Positions 8,714 to 17,164 of a stretch of DNA of 64,000 bases are shown piece after piece. Positions within the stretch are counted from its first letter, which is position 1. Every line of letters starts with the position of its first letter. The stretch lies in NCBI RefSeq assembly GCF_012935695.1, contig NZ_CP052859.1, positions 661,001 to 725,000 of the forward strand, read 5' to 3'. The translations under genes were made by a program, and so were the position numbers. Below the pieces are notes generated by a model. That model saw only the letters and a list, made by a program, of their open reading frames with translations, had not been told where the DNA came from and did no database searches. Source of the stretch: Pseudomonas sp. ADAK18. GTDB taxonomy: Bacteria; Pseudomonadota; Gammaproteobacteria; Pseudomonadales; Pseudomonadaceae.

Positions 8714-11275
8714 TTAGAAGAAACGCGTCACGCTGATCTTGGCATTGCGCCCCTCGGTGTAAGCCATATCGCCACTCAACGCCGGTCGGTAATTATTGTT
8801 GAACAGGTTGTCCACGGTGAAGTTGACCTCTGTGCCTTTCAGGTAAGCCTGCTGCGGCTTCCAATTGGCGAACAAACCCTGGGTGTTATAGGCACGGTTA
8901 TCGTACTGATCGTAGAAGGTATCGCCGATGCTGCTGCCCGGGCCACTGGAGTACTTGTCGCTGGGCAGGCGATCGGTCTGGCGAACGAACTGCCCTTGCC
9001 AGCCCACTTGTGCATCCCAGCTTGGGATCTTGGTCCCCAGCACCACCACCCATTTGGCCGGCGGAATATCGCGTGCCCAAACATCCGGTCCCCATGGGTT
9101 GGTGTAGGCACCTTCATGTTTGCCGGTGGCGTAAGAGTAAGACAGGGACCCGAACAGGTAGGTCGAATCGTAGTAGCCCTCGACCTCGAAGCCCTTGATG
9201 GTCAGGCCGCCAATGTTGCGGTAGTTGGACATCGGCCCCATGCCTTGGCACGCGCTCGAAATACTGCCGCCATTGAGTGCCTGGTTTTCACAGCCAACAC
9301 CGGTGGCTTTGAAAATCTCGTCTTCGATCTTGTTGTGGAACAACGTGGTACGCAGTTGCAGGTTGTCGCCGCTGACAATCACGTTGGCGAAGCTGGTGAT
9401 GTTGCCCAAGGTAATGGAGGTAATGCGCTCCGGGTTCAGGTTGACACTGGTGGCGGTGCGGTTGCCCAGGCCCTGGACTTCGTATTGCTCGTCGATCACC
9501 GGGGCGCGCCAGGTTTTGCTCCAGTTGGCGAACATCGCCACGTTCGGCGTGACGGTCCAGAACGCTGCCAGGCGCGGCGACCAGCCGGTGTAGGTGCGGT
9601 CGCTGTAGTCGTGGCCGACGCTTGGGGCCGGGTTGTTGTAGTACGGCGCATCGTTGCCTTCGCCACGGTTGCGCACATGGTCATAGCGCAGGGAGGGCGT
9701 GATCGTCACGTCGCCCAGGGTCACTGCGTCCTGGACAAAGAAGCTGTTGGTGTCGACCTTGCCTTGGGGCATGAACGCCGGCTGGAAGCGCCCGTAGTTG
9801 TATTTTGGCGTGTTGTAGCTGCTGCCGGGCATCCACATCTCGGTTTCACGGGTGTGCCGGCGGATCTGCATGCCGGTGGTCACGGCGTGCTCCAAAGGCC
9901 CGCTGGTGAACAGGCTGATATTGCGTACGTCGAGATTCTTGTCGTCGTAGGAGGTGTCCATCTTCCGACCGCCCGTGGCCATCTGGAAGAACGCCGTGGC
10001 GTCGCGTTCGTCGGTCTGCTCGGTATTGGACTGGGAGTATTTGACCGTCAAATCCACCAGTGGGTTGTCCATTGGCTGGTATTGGTACTTGGTCGACCAG
10101 GTGGTGTCGACGGTGTCGCGATTGGCCAGGAAGCGTTTCAGCGCGCCCTCATAACCATACCTGTCGATGTTGGCCTGGCTCGGCGGCGAGGGATAACTGG
10201 TGGCCGAGAAGGGTGCCCAGCGCTGGCTGTGGGAGCGGGAGTAGGAGAGGCCGACGCTGTGCTCGTCGTTGAGGTGCATGTTCAGTTTGAACAGCTTGCC
10301 ATCTACATCCTGGGCGCTGTTGGGCAGGCGCTTTGGGTTGATCGGGTAGCGGTTGTCAGGATCGGGCAAGGTGCCGGCCAGCTTCATGTCGCCGCCGTCG
10401 CGCTGGGTCAGGTAGGCCAGGGCGTCGAAGCGGCCGTCATCGGTACGGCCATAGACGGCGCCACTGTAGACCTGTTCATGGTCGTTGCTGGAGTAGCCAT
10501 ATTTGAGCATCGCACCGCTGTTGCGGCCGTCCTTGAGCAGGTCTGGCGCATCCTTGGTGGTCATGTTGACCGTGCCGCCAAAGCCGCCGTTACCGGTAAA
10601 GGCAGAGTTCGGGCCCTTTTCCACCTCGATGCTCTTGATCAGCTCGGGCTCGATAAATACCGTGCCTTGCTGATAGCGCTCGAAACCGCTTTTGGTGGCG
10701 CCGTCGACCGTCAGCGGAACATCTTCGGCATCCCCCAGGCCGCGAATGTTGATGGTCTGGCCGCCGGGTTTGAGCGAGCCGCCCATGCTGACCCCGGGCA
10801 AGGTCTGCAGCAGGCTGGGGATGTTATTGGACTGGTAACGGTCGATATCAGCTTGGCTCAGGGTGGAGCGGCCGACGGTACTGGAGTCGACTTCGTTACC
10901 TGTGCCAATCACGCTCAACGCATCCAGTTGCAGGGCACCGCTGTTGGTGGTCTTGCCTTCGTCGGGGCGCACGACGTAGGTGCTGCCGACCTTGATCAGG
11001 GTGAATTCACCGTTCTTCAGCAAGGTACGGATCGCCACTTCCGGGGTGTATTCGCCTTTGAGGGCGGGCGCCTGGACGTTTTTCAGCAGGGCTTCATCAA
11101 ACAGCAACTGGATTTTCGCCTGCTGCGCCACCTGACTCAGGGACGTGGCCAGGGACTGGGCGGGCAGTTGCAGGGTGAACGACTCGGCCTGGGCGTGCAG
11201 GCTGAAAGCCAGGCACGAGGCGATGAGCGTCGGTCGAAGAAGCAGGTGCTGGACGTGGTAAGGCGCGCGAAACAT
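8714..11275 (-). CDS. TonB-dependent receptor with STN signalling domain (HasR-like)
   Basis: I start at ATG 11275, which has 'GGGGGA' five bases upstream, rather than at an in-frame TTG 12 bases earlier; the product is 853 residues. A signal peptide ends near 'HAQA'. An STN domain follows (about 32-100, 'IQLLFDEALLKNVQAPAL'), then a TonB-box-like stretch ('LDALSVIGTG'), a plug ('LLQTLPGVSMGGS', 'INIRGLGDAEDVPLTVDGA') and a beta-barrel ending in Phe. Barrel motifs 'WRAP' and 'LNPE' resemble the FRAP/NPNL boxes of heme and hemoglobin receptors, but no histidine lies between them. The adjacent fecR/fecI-like genes imply cell-surface signalling through the STN domain. No HasA-like hemophore gene is present. 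The ligand is therefore probably heme or another iron source, but not proven. Confidence 0.88.
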   Translation of the reverse strand: MFRAPYHVQHLLLRPTLIASCLAFSLHAQAESFTLQLPAQSLATSLSQVAQQAKIQLLFDEALLKNVQAPALKGEYTPEVAIRTLLKNGEFTLIKVGSTYVVRPDEGKTTNSGALQLDALSVIGTGNEVDSSTVGRSTLSQADIDRYQSNNIPSLLQTLPGVSMGGSLKPGGQTINIRGLGDAEDVPLTVDGATKSGFERYQQGTVFIEPELIKSIEVEKGPNSAFTGNGGFGGTVNMTTKDAPDLLKDGRNSGAMLKYGYSSNDHEQVYSGAVYGRTDDGRFDALAYLTQRDGGDMKLAGTLPDPDNRYPINPKRLPNSAQDVDGKLFKLNMHLNDEHSVGLSYSRSHSQRWAPFSATSYPSPPSQANIDRYGYEGALKRFLANRDTVDTTWSTKYQYQPMDNPLVDLTVKYSQSNTEQTDERDATAFFQMATGGRKMDTSYDDKNLDVRNISLFTSGPLEHAVTTGMQIRRHTRETEMWMPGSSYNTPKYNYGRFQPAFMPQGKVDTNSFFVQDAVTLGDVTITPSLRYDHVRNRGEGNDAPYYNNPAPSVGHDYSDRTYTGWSPRLAAFWTVTPNVAMFANWSKTWRAPVIDEQYEVQGLGNRTATSVNLNPERITSITLGNITSFANVIVSGDNLQLRTTLFHNKIEDEIFKATGVGCENQALNGGSISSACQGMGPMSNYRNIGGLTIKGFEVEGYYDSTYLFGSLSYSYATGKHEGAYTNPWGPDVWARDIPPAKWVVVLGTKIPSWDAQVGWQGQFVRQTDRLPSDKYSSGPGSSIGDTFYDQYDNRAYNTQGLFANWKPQQAYLKGTEVNFTVDNLFNNNYRPALSGDMAYTEGRNAKISVTRFF

Positions 11276-11365
11276 GAAATCCCCCAAAGCGGCAAAAAGT
11301 GCCAGAAAGGCATGCGTATCAAACGCAGACGGGAGGAAGACGTGGCAGGGAAAAAAATCCTCACA

Positions 11366-11386
11366 TGAGAATGAAAAATATTCTCA
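11366..11386. promoter_or_regulatory. Likely Fur box upstream of the receptor gene
   Basis: A perfect 7-7-7 inverted repeat, 'TGAGAAT' ... 'ATTCTCA' around an A/T-rich centre, lies between the receptor start (11275) and the fecR-like stop (11405). Aligned by eye with the 19-base Fur consensus, 13 positions agree. Its place before an iron-uptake receptor supports Fur control, though a cognate sigma-factor promoter must also lie here. Confidence 0.6.
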
Positions 11387-11404
11387 AATGAGAGGTTGAG
11401 GACG

Positions 11405-12373
11405 CTACTTGCGGGCTTCGATCCTGATTTTTCCGTCGGCCAGGGCCACGGTTTTCACCGGTAGCAGGGCCGGTAGCGCGTTGAGCAGGGCATCCGGATC
11501 GTTCACGTCCAGATTGCCCGAGACCTTCAACTGCGCCACGGCGTTGTCCACTTGAAAGCTGGCGGTGGGGTGGTACAGGCCCAGTTCATCGATCAGGCTG
11601 GCCAGTTCGCGATTGCGAAACGACAGGTGCCCGCTGCGCCAGTCGGCGACCTCGCCAGCATTGAGTGTTTGTTGTTGCAAGGTGCCCTTTGCGTAGCTCC
11701 AAACGGCTCTTTGTTGTGCGCCGAGCAGGGTGGCGGCAATCTTGGAGTTCGGGTCGAAGGCCACCTGGCCGTGGGCGACGCTGACGACCAGTTGCTGCTG
11801 GCTGCGCCGCACATCGAAACCGGTGCCCACCACCCGTACATTGGCCTCGCCGGCCTGTACGAACAGCGGCCGTTCCTTGTCGGCAGCCACATCGATGTAC
11901 AACTGGCCCTGCTCAAGGTGAACGATGCGTTGATGGGCATTGAAGTCCACCCGCAGACGCGTGTTGGCATTGACGTACAAGGTGCTGCCATCGGGCAGGT
12001 ACAGGGTGCGCATGCCTGTGTGATGGGCCGCGATCTGGGTGTGGAACAGCGTCCGTGGCGCACCGATATTACTGGCCAACAGGGCGCAGACCAGAGCGCC
12101 CGCCACCGCCAGTGCCGGGCGCCAGACTGTGGGCTTGCGGGTGGGCAATGCCACCGGTTTATTCAGTTGCTGCAATTGGGCGAGGTCAGCCCACAGCTGT
12201 TCGAATTCAGCATAGGCTCGGGCATGGGCGGGCACGGCTTGCCAGGCGGCAAAGGCCTTGCGGTTGGTGCGACTGCTGTCGTTGCGGTTACGCGCAAACC
12301 AGCTGGCAGCCTGGGCATCGATGGAGTCGTGCGCTTCGATTTCACAGCGGTCGATGTCGCTCAAGCGGGTCAT
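11405..12373 (-). CDS. FecR-type anti-sigma / signal transducer
   Basis: The 322-residue protein has a cytoplasmic DUF4880 domain ('ASWFARNRNDSSRTNRKAF' to 'FEQLWADL'). One transmembrane segment follows at about residues 85-105 ('ALAVAGALVCALLASNIGA'), then a periplasmic FecR domain with 'TLYLPDGSTLYVNANTRL' and 'VRVVGTGFDV', and a C-terminal STN-like end. It should hold the partner sigma factor until the receptor signals substrate binding at the outer membrane. Its start overlaps the sigma gene's stop by four bases, so the two are translationally coupled. Confidence 0.9.
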   Translation of the reverse strand: MTRLSDIDRCEIEAHDSIDAQAASWFARNRNDSSRTNRKAFAAWQAVPAHARAYAEFEQLWADLAQLQQLNKPVALPTRKPTVWRPALAVAGALVCALLASNIGAPRTLFHTQIAAHHTGMRTLYLPDGSTLYVNANTRLRVDFNAHQRIVHLEQGQLYIDVAADKERPLFVQAGEANVRVVGTGFDVRRSQQQLVVSVAHGQVAFDPNSKIAATLLGAQQRAVWSYAKGTLQQQTLNAGEVADWRSGHLSFRNRELASLIDELGLYHPTASFQVDNAVAQLKVSGNLDVNDPDALLNALPALLPVKTVALADGKIRIEARK

Positions 12374-12909
12374 TCTGGCTGCTCCTTGCCGGGTATGTGT
12401 TGAAGTCGCTGCTTGCAGTGCAGCAGGGCAAAGGCGATGTGCTTCTCCACCATACTGATCGAAACCCCCATGCGCGCGGCGATCTGCGCCTGGCTCAAGC
12501 CTTCGAAGCGGTGAAGCATAAGGGCTTCTCGCCGGCGGGGCGAGAGTTCGGCGAGGACTTCTTTCAACTGTTCCAGGCGTTGCAAGCGTTGGGCGCCAGC
12601 CATGGGGTCGTTTTGCTCGTCGGTGACAGGCTCGACATCCCGGTCGGCCTGTTCGTGATGGACGGTGCTGCGCACCTTCTGTTTGCGCCAGTGATCACGC
12701 AGCAGATTGCGCGCCATCTGGAACAGAAATGCCCGTGGCTGTTCGACCTTGGCGCGGTCGCCGTAATCCAGCCATTGAGTGAAGACATCCTGGGTCATGT
12801 CCGCCGCGTCGCTGGCGTTGTCCGTGCGCTTGCGCAGGAAATGCAGGATGTCTGCATAGAGCCCGCGAAAGGCATCGGCCGACACCGGATCGGGCTTGGG
12901 ACGAGACAT
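12370..12909 (-). CDS. ECF sigma factor, FecI type
   Basis: The 179-residue protein has sigma region 2 ('LYADILHFLRKRTDNASDAADMTQDVF' in pieces, residues 17-45) and region 4 ('LSPRRREALMLHRFEGLSQAQIAARMGVS', in pieces, 118-148). It lacks other sigma regions, as ECF factors do. It is probably the iron-starvation sigma factor that transcribes the receptor gene 8714-11275 once released by the FecR-like partner. Gene order sigma, anti-sigma, receptor is standard. Confidence 0.9.
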   Translation of the reverse strand: MSRPKPDPVSADAFRGLYADILHFLRKRTDNASDAADMTQDVFTQWLDYGDRAKVEQPRAFLFQMARNLLRDHWRKQKVRSTVHHEQADRDVEPVTDEQNDPMAGAQRLQRLEQLKEVLAELSPRRREALMLHRFEGLSQAQIAARMGVSISMVEKHIAFALLHCKQRLQHIPGKEQPE

Positions 12910-12949
12910 GAATATCCTTCTTGACGAAGCACGCAGTAGAAAGGCTGCG

Positions 12950-12975
12950 AATGATATCGAGAATTATTGCTATTT
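12950..12975. promoter_or_regulatory. Possible Fur-binding region upstream of the ECF sigma gene
   Basis: An A/T-rich stretch, 'AATGATATCGAGAATTATTG' and following bases, resembles overlapping GATAAT-type Fur hexamers. It lies about 45 bases before the sigma factor ATG (12909). The match is imperfect, so this is a positional inference. Confidence 0.35.
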
Positions 12976-13079
12976 GTCTCTAGGCAAATACCGGTGACGG
13001 GTCTTGGCTGGCAAAAAGCTGAGCATGGCCTTTAATCCTACGGGTCGTTGACGATATTCGTATTTAAAGGGAGCAGATC

Positions 13080-13412
13080 ATGTCTGGATGGTATGAGTTA
13101 GCAAAAAGCAGCAATGGGCAGTTTCGTTTTGTCCTCAAGGCAGGCAACGCGGAAACCATTTTGACCAGCGAGCTTTACACCACCCGCAGCGCCGCTGAAA
13201 ACGGTATCGCCTCGGTTCAGACCAACAGCCCGATCAATGAACGTTATGAGAAAAAAGTCGCCAAGAACGGCCAGCCGTACTTCAACCTCAAGGCTGCCAA
13301 CCATCAAGTGATCGGTAACAGTGAGCAGTACTCGTCGGAAGCGGCGCGGGACAAGGGCATCGAAAGCGTCAAGACCAACGGCCCCACCACGACCATCAAA
13401 GACAAGACCTGA
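13080..13412 (+). CDS. YegP-like protein with two DUF1508 repeats
   Basis: The 110-residue protein holds two tandem copies of the DUF1508 fold: residues 3-50 ('GWYELAKSSNGQFRFVLKAG') and 54-102 ('YEKKVAKNGQPYFNLKAAN'). Each ends in 'GIxSVxTN'. The family is small, soluble and of unknown function. A strong terminator follows at 13431, and 'GGGAGCAGATC' precedes the ATG, so it is probably a single-gene transcript. Confidence 0.92.
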   Translation: MSGWYELAKSSNGQFRFVLKAGNAETILTSELYTTRSAAENGIASVQTNSPINERYEKKVAKNGQPYFNLKAANHQVIGNSEQYSSEAARDKGIESVKTNGPTTTIKDKT

Positions 13413-13430
13413 CGGTTCCTCACCAACACG

Positions 13431-13463
13431 AAAGCCCCGACGCGTGAGCGCCGGGGCTTTTTT
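13431..13463. terminator. Rho-independent terminator
   Basis: The stem 'AGCCCCGACGC' pairs with 'GCGCCGGGGCT' around a GTGA loop and is followed by a T run. An A run on the 5' side lets it work for both convergent genes. Confidence 0.9.
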
Positions 13464-13482
13464 GTGGCGCAATCGTTATGGC

Positions 13483-14370
13483 TTAACGCAACTTGGCCAA
13501 GAGTTCACTCAGTTGAGTGCAACCAGCCTCGGCCAGCGGGAACACCGGCAACCGCGGATCACCCGCTTCCAGGCCGGTCAGCCGCAACCCGGCTTTGATC
13601 GTCGCCGGCAAGCCGCCCTTGAGGATGAAGTCCAGGAACGGCAACTGGCGATAAAACAGCTCCCGTGCCTTCGTCAGGTCGTTGGCCAGCACCGCCTGGT
13701 ACAGGTCCAGGTTGAGCTGTGGAATCAGGTTCGCCGCCGCTGTGCACCATCCTTTGGCACCGGCCGCAAACGCTTCCAGGGCCAGCGGGTTGCAACCGTT
13801 GTAGAACGGCACCTGGCCATCGCTCAGGCGGTGCAACTGGTGCATACGCTGAATGTCGCCAGTGCTCTCCTTGACCATGGTCACGTTGTCGACCTGCTTG
13901 AGAATACGCAGGATCAAGTCCACCGACATGTCGGTGCCGCTGGTGGCCGGGTTGTTGTAGAGCATGATTGGCACGCCGACGCTGTCGCCGATGGCGGCAT
14001 AGTGGGCGAGGATTTCCGCTTCGCTGAGTTTCCAGTAAGACGTCGGCAGGACCATCACCACATCGGCACCGTGGGCTTCGGCGAAGCGCGCACGGCGTAC
14101 GGCCTTGGCGGTGGTCAGGTCGGAGACGCTGACGATGGTCGGCACGCGCTTGGCGACTTTTTGCAGGCTGTAGGCGCTGACTTCGTCCCACTCTGCATCG
14201 TTCAGGTAGGCGCCTTCGCCGGTGCTGCCCAGTGGCGCGATGGCGTGTACGCCGCCGTCGATCAAACGGTCGATGGAACGGCCCAGGGCGTCGAGGTCAA
14301 GGCGTTCACCGCCGGCGCTGAAAGGGGTGATGGTGTAGCCGATAATGCCGTGAATAGAAGGGCTGGACAT
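13483..14370 (-). CDS. Dihydrodipicolinate synthase (DapA/NanA) family lyase
   Basis: The 295-residue protein has the N-acetylneuraminate-lyase superfamily signature: 'PLGSTGEGAYLNDAEW', the catalytic tyrosine region 'IMLYNNPATSGTD', and the Schiff-base lysine in 'VTMVKESTGDI'. It is unlikely to be the lysine-pathway DapA, because it is encoded 25 bases downstream of a class II aldolase gene and opposite a regulator. It more likely cleaves or dehydrates a 2-oxo acid in a catabolic route. The substrate is unknown. Confidence 0.85.
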   Translation of the reverse strand: MSSPSIHGIIGYTITPFSAGGERLDLDALGRSIDRLIDGGVHAIAPLGSTGEGAYLNDAEWDEVSAYSLQKVAKRVPTIVSVSDLTTAKAVRRARFAEAHGADVVMVLPTSYWKLSEAEILAHYAAIGDSVGVPIMLYNNPATSGTDMSVDLILRILKQVDNVTMVKESTGDIQRMHQLHRLSDGQVPFYNGCNPLALEAFAAGAKGWCTAAANLIPQLNLDLYQAVLANDLTKARELFYRQLPFLDFILKGGLPATIKAGLRLTGLEAGDPRLPVFPLAEAGCTQLSELLAKLR

Positions 14371-14395
14371 GGAAAGTCTCCGGTCGAAAAGGGTT

Positions 14396-15178
14396 TCAGT
14401 TCAGGCAATCGGCGTGTTGACGCAGGTTCTGCCGAGCGTAGTAGTTAAAGGCGGCAGCATGGCGCTTGGGCTTGGAAATCCAGTCATGGGCCTCACGCCC
14501 CAGGGCCGGTAGGATCGATTTGACGGTGCCAGCCGACATCGCCAGCAACTGCAACTTGGCCGCGCGCTCGATCAACTGGGCGATCACGCACGCTTCTTCG
14601 ATGGTGGTACCGGTGGACAGTTGGCCGTGGTGGGAAAGCAGAATGGCGCGCTTGTCACCCAAGGCGGTGGTGATGATTTCGCCTTCTTCATTGCCGACCG
14701 GCACGCCGGGCCAGGCTTCCAGGAAGGCACAATCTTCATACAGCGGGCAAAGGTCCATGTGGGACACCTGCAGCGGCACTTCGAGCATCGACAGCGCGGC
14801 GATGTGGGTCGGGTGGGTGTGAATGATGCAGTTCACATCCGGCCGGCCACGGTAGACCCAACTGTGAAAACGGTTGGCCGGGTTGGGCATGCCATGGCCT
14901 TCGAGGACTTCCAGATCTTCGTTGACCAGCAGCAGATTGCCAGCGGTGATTTCATCAAAACCCAGGCCCAGTTGTTGGGTGTAGTAGGTGCCAGGCTGCG
15001 GGCCGCGGGCGGTGATTTGCCCGGCGAGGCCGGAGTCGTGGCCGTTCTCGAACAGAATACGGCAGGTCAGCGCCAGCTTTTGCCGGTCGGTCCACGTATT
15101 ATCCGCCAGGGTGTTTTGCATCTGGCTCAGCGCTTGCTTGACCAGTTGGTCTTTGGGGAGTGCTAATGTCTTGGCCAT
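14396..15178 (-). CDS. Class II aldolase/adducin family protein
   Basis: The 260-residue protein shows the class II aldolase fold with the metal-binding pair 'IIHTHPTHIAAL' and a later 'LLSHHGQLSTGTTIEEA'. It has an upstream proton donor region 'GHDSGLAGQITARGP'. 'AAGGA' before the ATG is a good ribosome binding site. It is first in a two-gene operon with the DapA-family gene and divergent from an XRE-cupin regulator. Family members act on sugar phosphates or hydroxy-keto acids; which one applies here is not visible. Confidence 0.85.
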   Translation of the reverse strand: MAKTLALPKDQLVKQALSQMQNTLADNTWTDRQKLALTCRILFENGHDSGLAGQITARGPQPGTYYTQQLGLGFDEITAGNLLLVNEDLEVLEGHGMPNPANRFHSWVYRGRPDVNCIIHTHPTHIAALSMLEVPLQVSHMDLCPLYEDCAFLEAWPGVPVGNEEGEIITTALGDKRAILLSHHGQLSTGTTIEEACVIAQLIERAAKLQLLAMSAGTVKSILPALGREAHDWISKPKRHAAAFNYYARQNLRQHADCLN

Positions 15179-15257
15179 GTTGGTGTCCTTTGGCTAGTTC
15201 AATGGACGTCGGATGTGTTCGTTCCCCGTTGCTCGCAAGGTCGTTGGGTGAACGCAA

Positions 15258-15293
15258 ATGACACTTAAGAGACTATATGACACAAAGTGTCAT
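15258..15293. promoter_or_regulatory. Operator candidate with ATGACAC half-sites
   Basis: A perfect 7-3-7 inverted repeat, ATGACAC AAA GTGTCAT (15277-15293), is preceded by a third copy of ATGACAC at 15258-15264. It lies between the divergent aldolase operon (start 15178) and the XRE-cupin regulator (start 15339), 46 bases before the latter. This is where an autoregulating local repressor or activator would bind. Confidence 0.7.
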
Positions 15294-15338
15294 TGGCAAG
15301 CACTCATCATCGCCTCTTTCATGGATTAACCGCTGCAC

Positions 15339-15881
15339 ATGTCTATCCGTTTGAAAATACTGAGAAAAAAACTTGGCGTGACCTTGGAGGCCCTGGCCGA
15401 AAAGTCCGGGATGACCAAGAGCTACCTGTCGAAAGTCGAACGCGGCCTCAATACGCCGTCGATTGCCGCCGCGCTGAAACTGGCCAAGGCGCTGAACGTG
15501 AAAGTCGAAGAGTTGTTCAGCGAAGACAACGTCAGCCTCGACAGCTACAGCCTGGTGCGCAGCCACGAGCGTCAGGCGTTGTCCGGCACCGATGCGTCAC
15601 CGGGTTACGCGGTGTTGGCCCATCAGGTCAGCGAGCGCAGCCTGTTGCCGTTCATCATCTACCCGCCGGCGGAGTTCACCGACAAGACCTTCAAGGAGCA
15701 CTTGGGGGAGGAGTTTCTGTTTGTCCATGAAGGCCGGGTGGAGGTGGACTTCATGAACGAGCGGGTGATTCTGGAGCGGGGCGATGCGCTGCATTTCAAT
15801 GCGCAGAAGCCCCACCGCATCAGGTCGGTGGGGGAGGTGCAGGCGCAGTTGTTGGTGGTGGTGCACAGCAGCGAAGAATGA
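15339..15881 (+). CDS. XRE-family regulator with C-terminal cupin domain
   Basis: The 180-residue protein has an N-terminal helix-turn-helix (residues 4-60, 'LGVTLEALAEKSGMTKSYLS' then 'RGLNTPSIAAALKLAKAL'). A cupin barrel follows ('GEEFLFVHEGRVEVDFM', 'LERGDALHFNAQKPHRI'). Such regulators bind a small ligand in the cupin and control adjacent metabolic genes. Here that is probably the divergent aldolase/DapA-family operon, through the ATGACAC repeat upstream. The Shine-Dalgarno is weak. Confidence 0.9.
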   Translation: MSIRLKILRKKLGVTLEALAEKSGMTKSYLSKVERGLNTPSIAAALKLAKALNVKVEELFSEDNVSLDSYSLVRSHERQALSGTDASPGYAVLAHQVSERSLLPFIIYPPAEFTDKTFKEHLGEEFLFVHEGRVEVDFMNERVILERGDALHFNAQKPHRIRSVGEVQAQLLVVVHSSEE

Positions 15882-15915
15882 CCGCCACCTTGTTTTGGAA
15901 TCCGGTCAATGTGGG

Positions 15916-16004
15916 TGTCGAGCTTTAGCGAGGCTGCGATAGGGTCACCACGGTGTACCTGTCAGACCGCAGCGCCTGCATCGTAGCCTCGCCAGGGCTC
16001 GACA
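15916..16004. repeat. Palindromic intergenic repeat (TGTCGAGC type)
   Basis: Arms 'TGTCGAGCTTTAGCGAGGCT' and, on the other side, the complement of 'TGTCGAGCCCTGGCGAGGCT' enclose about 45 bases. A related arm occurs at 45067-45134. It sits between two convergent genes. Confidence 0.75.
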
Positions 16005-16022
16005 ACTGCTACGTTTAGAGGA

Positions 16023-17039
16023 TTAGCGTTCCACGGGAACCGACAATGCCGGATTGCCCAGTGCATGCGTGCGCGCATCAAAGAACCGCAACTGCACGTC
16101 CATCCCTTCGAACAGCCCGGCATAACGCCGCTTTTGCTGCTGAATAAACCCTTCGCTGCGACCAAACACCGAAATCGCCAAGGTCTTCACCTTGGCCTGT
16201 CGAATCGCTTGCACCAGGTGTGAATCCTGCGGCCCCAGGTGATGCCCGAAGATGCACAGCGCACCTTCATGGTTCAGCAACTGCTCGTAGCAGAACGACA
16301 GGTAATCGGAACTGCGGATGGTCTTGAGCTTCTCCTCAACCTTGCCTTCGCTGACAAACAGCGGCACGTCGTCCAGGGTTTTGATCGTATTGTTGATCGC
16401 AAAACTGCTGAGCAAGGTGCTGTCGGTGGTCGGTAATTTACGCGCAGTTCCGTCCAGGTTGCGCACCAGATGCAGGCCGCCGTGCAGGTACAGAATACGA
16501 CTGTTGTTGCTCACGGTATTACGCAGGTCAAAGCTGGCGTCGGCGCTGCGAAACAGATCATCGATACCGGGTACCTGCAGGACCGACCAGTAGTTGAGCA
16601 GGTCGTAGTTACTGGTAAATACCGTGGAATAGCTGGCCAGTTCCTGATTCATCGTCGCAAGCAGCGACGGCTGCACTAGGCGCCACGGAATATGCACGCC
16701 GTGGATGGTGTTGATCAGTGCTTCCTTGATTGCGTAGTAACGATTACGCGGCGCCGCCGAGCTGACCGCCAGGGCTTTGTTGACCCGACTGGTGGTTTTC
16801 AGCGCCCCCAGCACCTGCTCGAAACTGCGGGTCTGCATCGCGTCGAACACGCTCAGCTCGGATTGACTGAGCGGCTTTTCTTCCACCGTGCGGGCGTTTT
16901 CGAACAGGGAGTCGTAGGCAAAGTCTTCCCACACCGCACGGCTGGCGCCGTTGCCGATCAGAATCCCATTGAAGTCGGTGCTGCTGCGCAAGGCGCTCCA
17001 GTCTTCAAGGTGGGCGTCAACATCCTGGAAATCCTTCAT
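16023..17039 (-). CDS. DUF4917 protein with SIR2-like fold
   Basis: ATG 17039 is preferred to an upstream TTG; the product is 338 residues. Motifs follow the SIR2-like order: a nucleotide-binding loop 'ILIGNGASR' (26-34), 'VFTSNYDLL' (140-148), 'LYLHGGLHL' (183-191) and '[11 protein letters not shown]' (262-272). Comparable 'TxNYD ... LHG ... G.s..D' patterns occur in SIR2-like domains that bind or hydrolyse NAD, several of them in phage defence. DUF4917 itself has no established function that I know of. The gene is single, with no visible effector partner, and its GC content looks normal. A defence role is conjecture. Confidence 0.75.
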   Translation of the reverse strand: MKDFQDVDAHLEDWSALRSSTDFNGILIGNGASRAVWEDFAYDSLFENARTVEEKPLSQSELSVFDAMQTRSFEQVLGALKTTSRVNKALAVSSAAPRNRYYAIKEALINTIHGVHIPWRLVQPSLLATMNQELASYSTVFTSNYDLLNYWSVLQVPGIDDLFRSADASFDLRNTVSNNSRILYLHGGLHLVRNLDGTARKLPTTDSTLLSSFAINNTIKTLDDVPLFVSEGKVEEKLKTIRSSDYLSFCYEQLLNHEGALCIFGHHLGPQDSHLVQAIRQAKVKTLAISVFGRSEGFIQQQKRRYAGLFEGMDVQLRFFDARTHALGNPALSVPVER

Positions 17040-17164
17040 TGCGGCGGGTCTACTCAAAAACGGCTGGGGGGGGACTTTATCATGAGCAGGGCTTGATCCT
17101 TGTCAAGATGCTACAGGCGAGGGAGGTCAATGCTGTAGCCATCAACGCTCCCAGAGGATTCTTC

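Noticed and set aside
8996..11368. 790-codon open frame on the plus strand opposite the TonB-dependent receptor
   Set aside because: It is antisense to a clear receptor gene, with low-complexity Gly/Val/His/Gln content typical of high-GC shadow frames, and no recognisable domain.
13483..14370. Housekeeping lysine-pathway dapA
   Set aside because: Context (class II aldolase operon, XRE-cupin regulator) and divergence from a typical DapA make a catabolic family member more likely.
17039..17164. N-terminal extension of the iron alcohol dehydrogenase frame
   Set aside because: ATG 17165 has a ribosome binding site and gives the normal family length; the extension overlaps the divergent gene's start.
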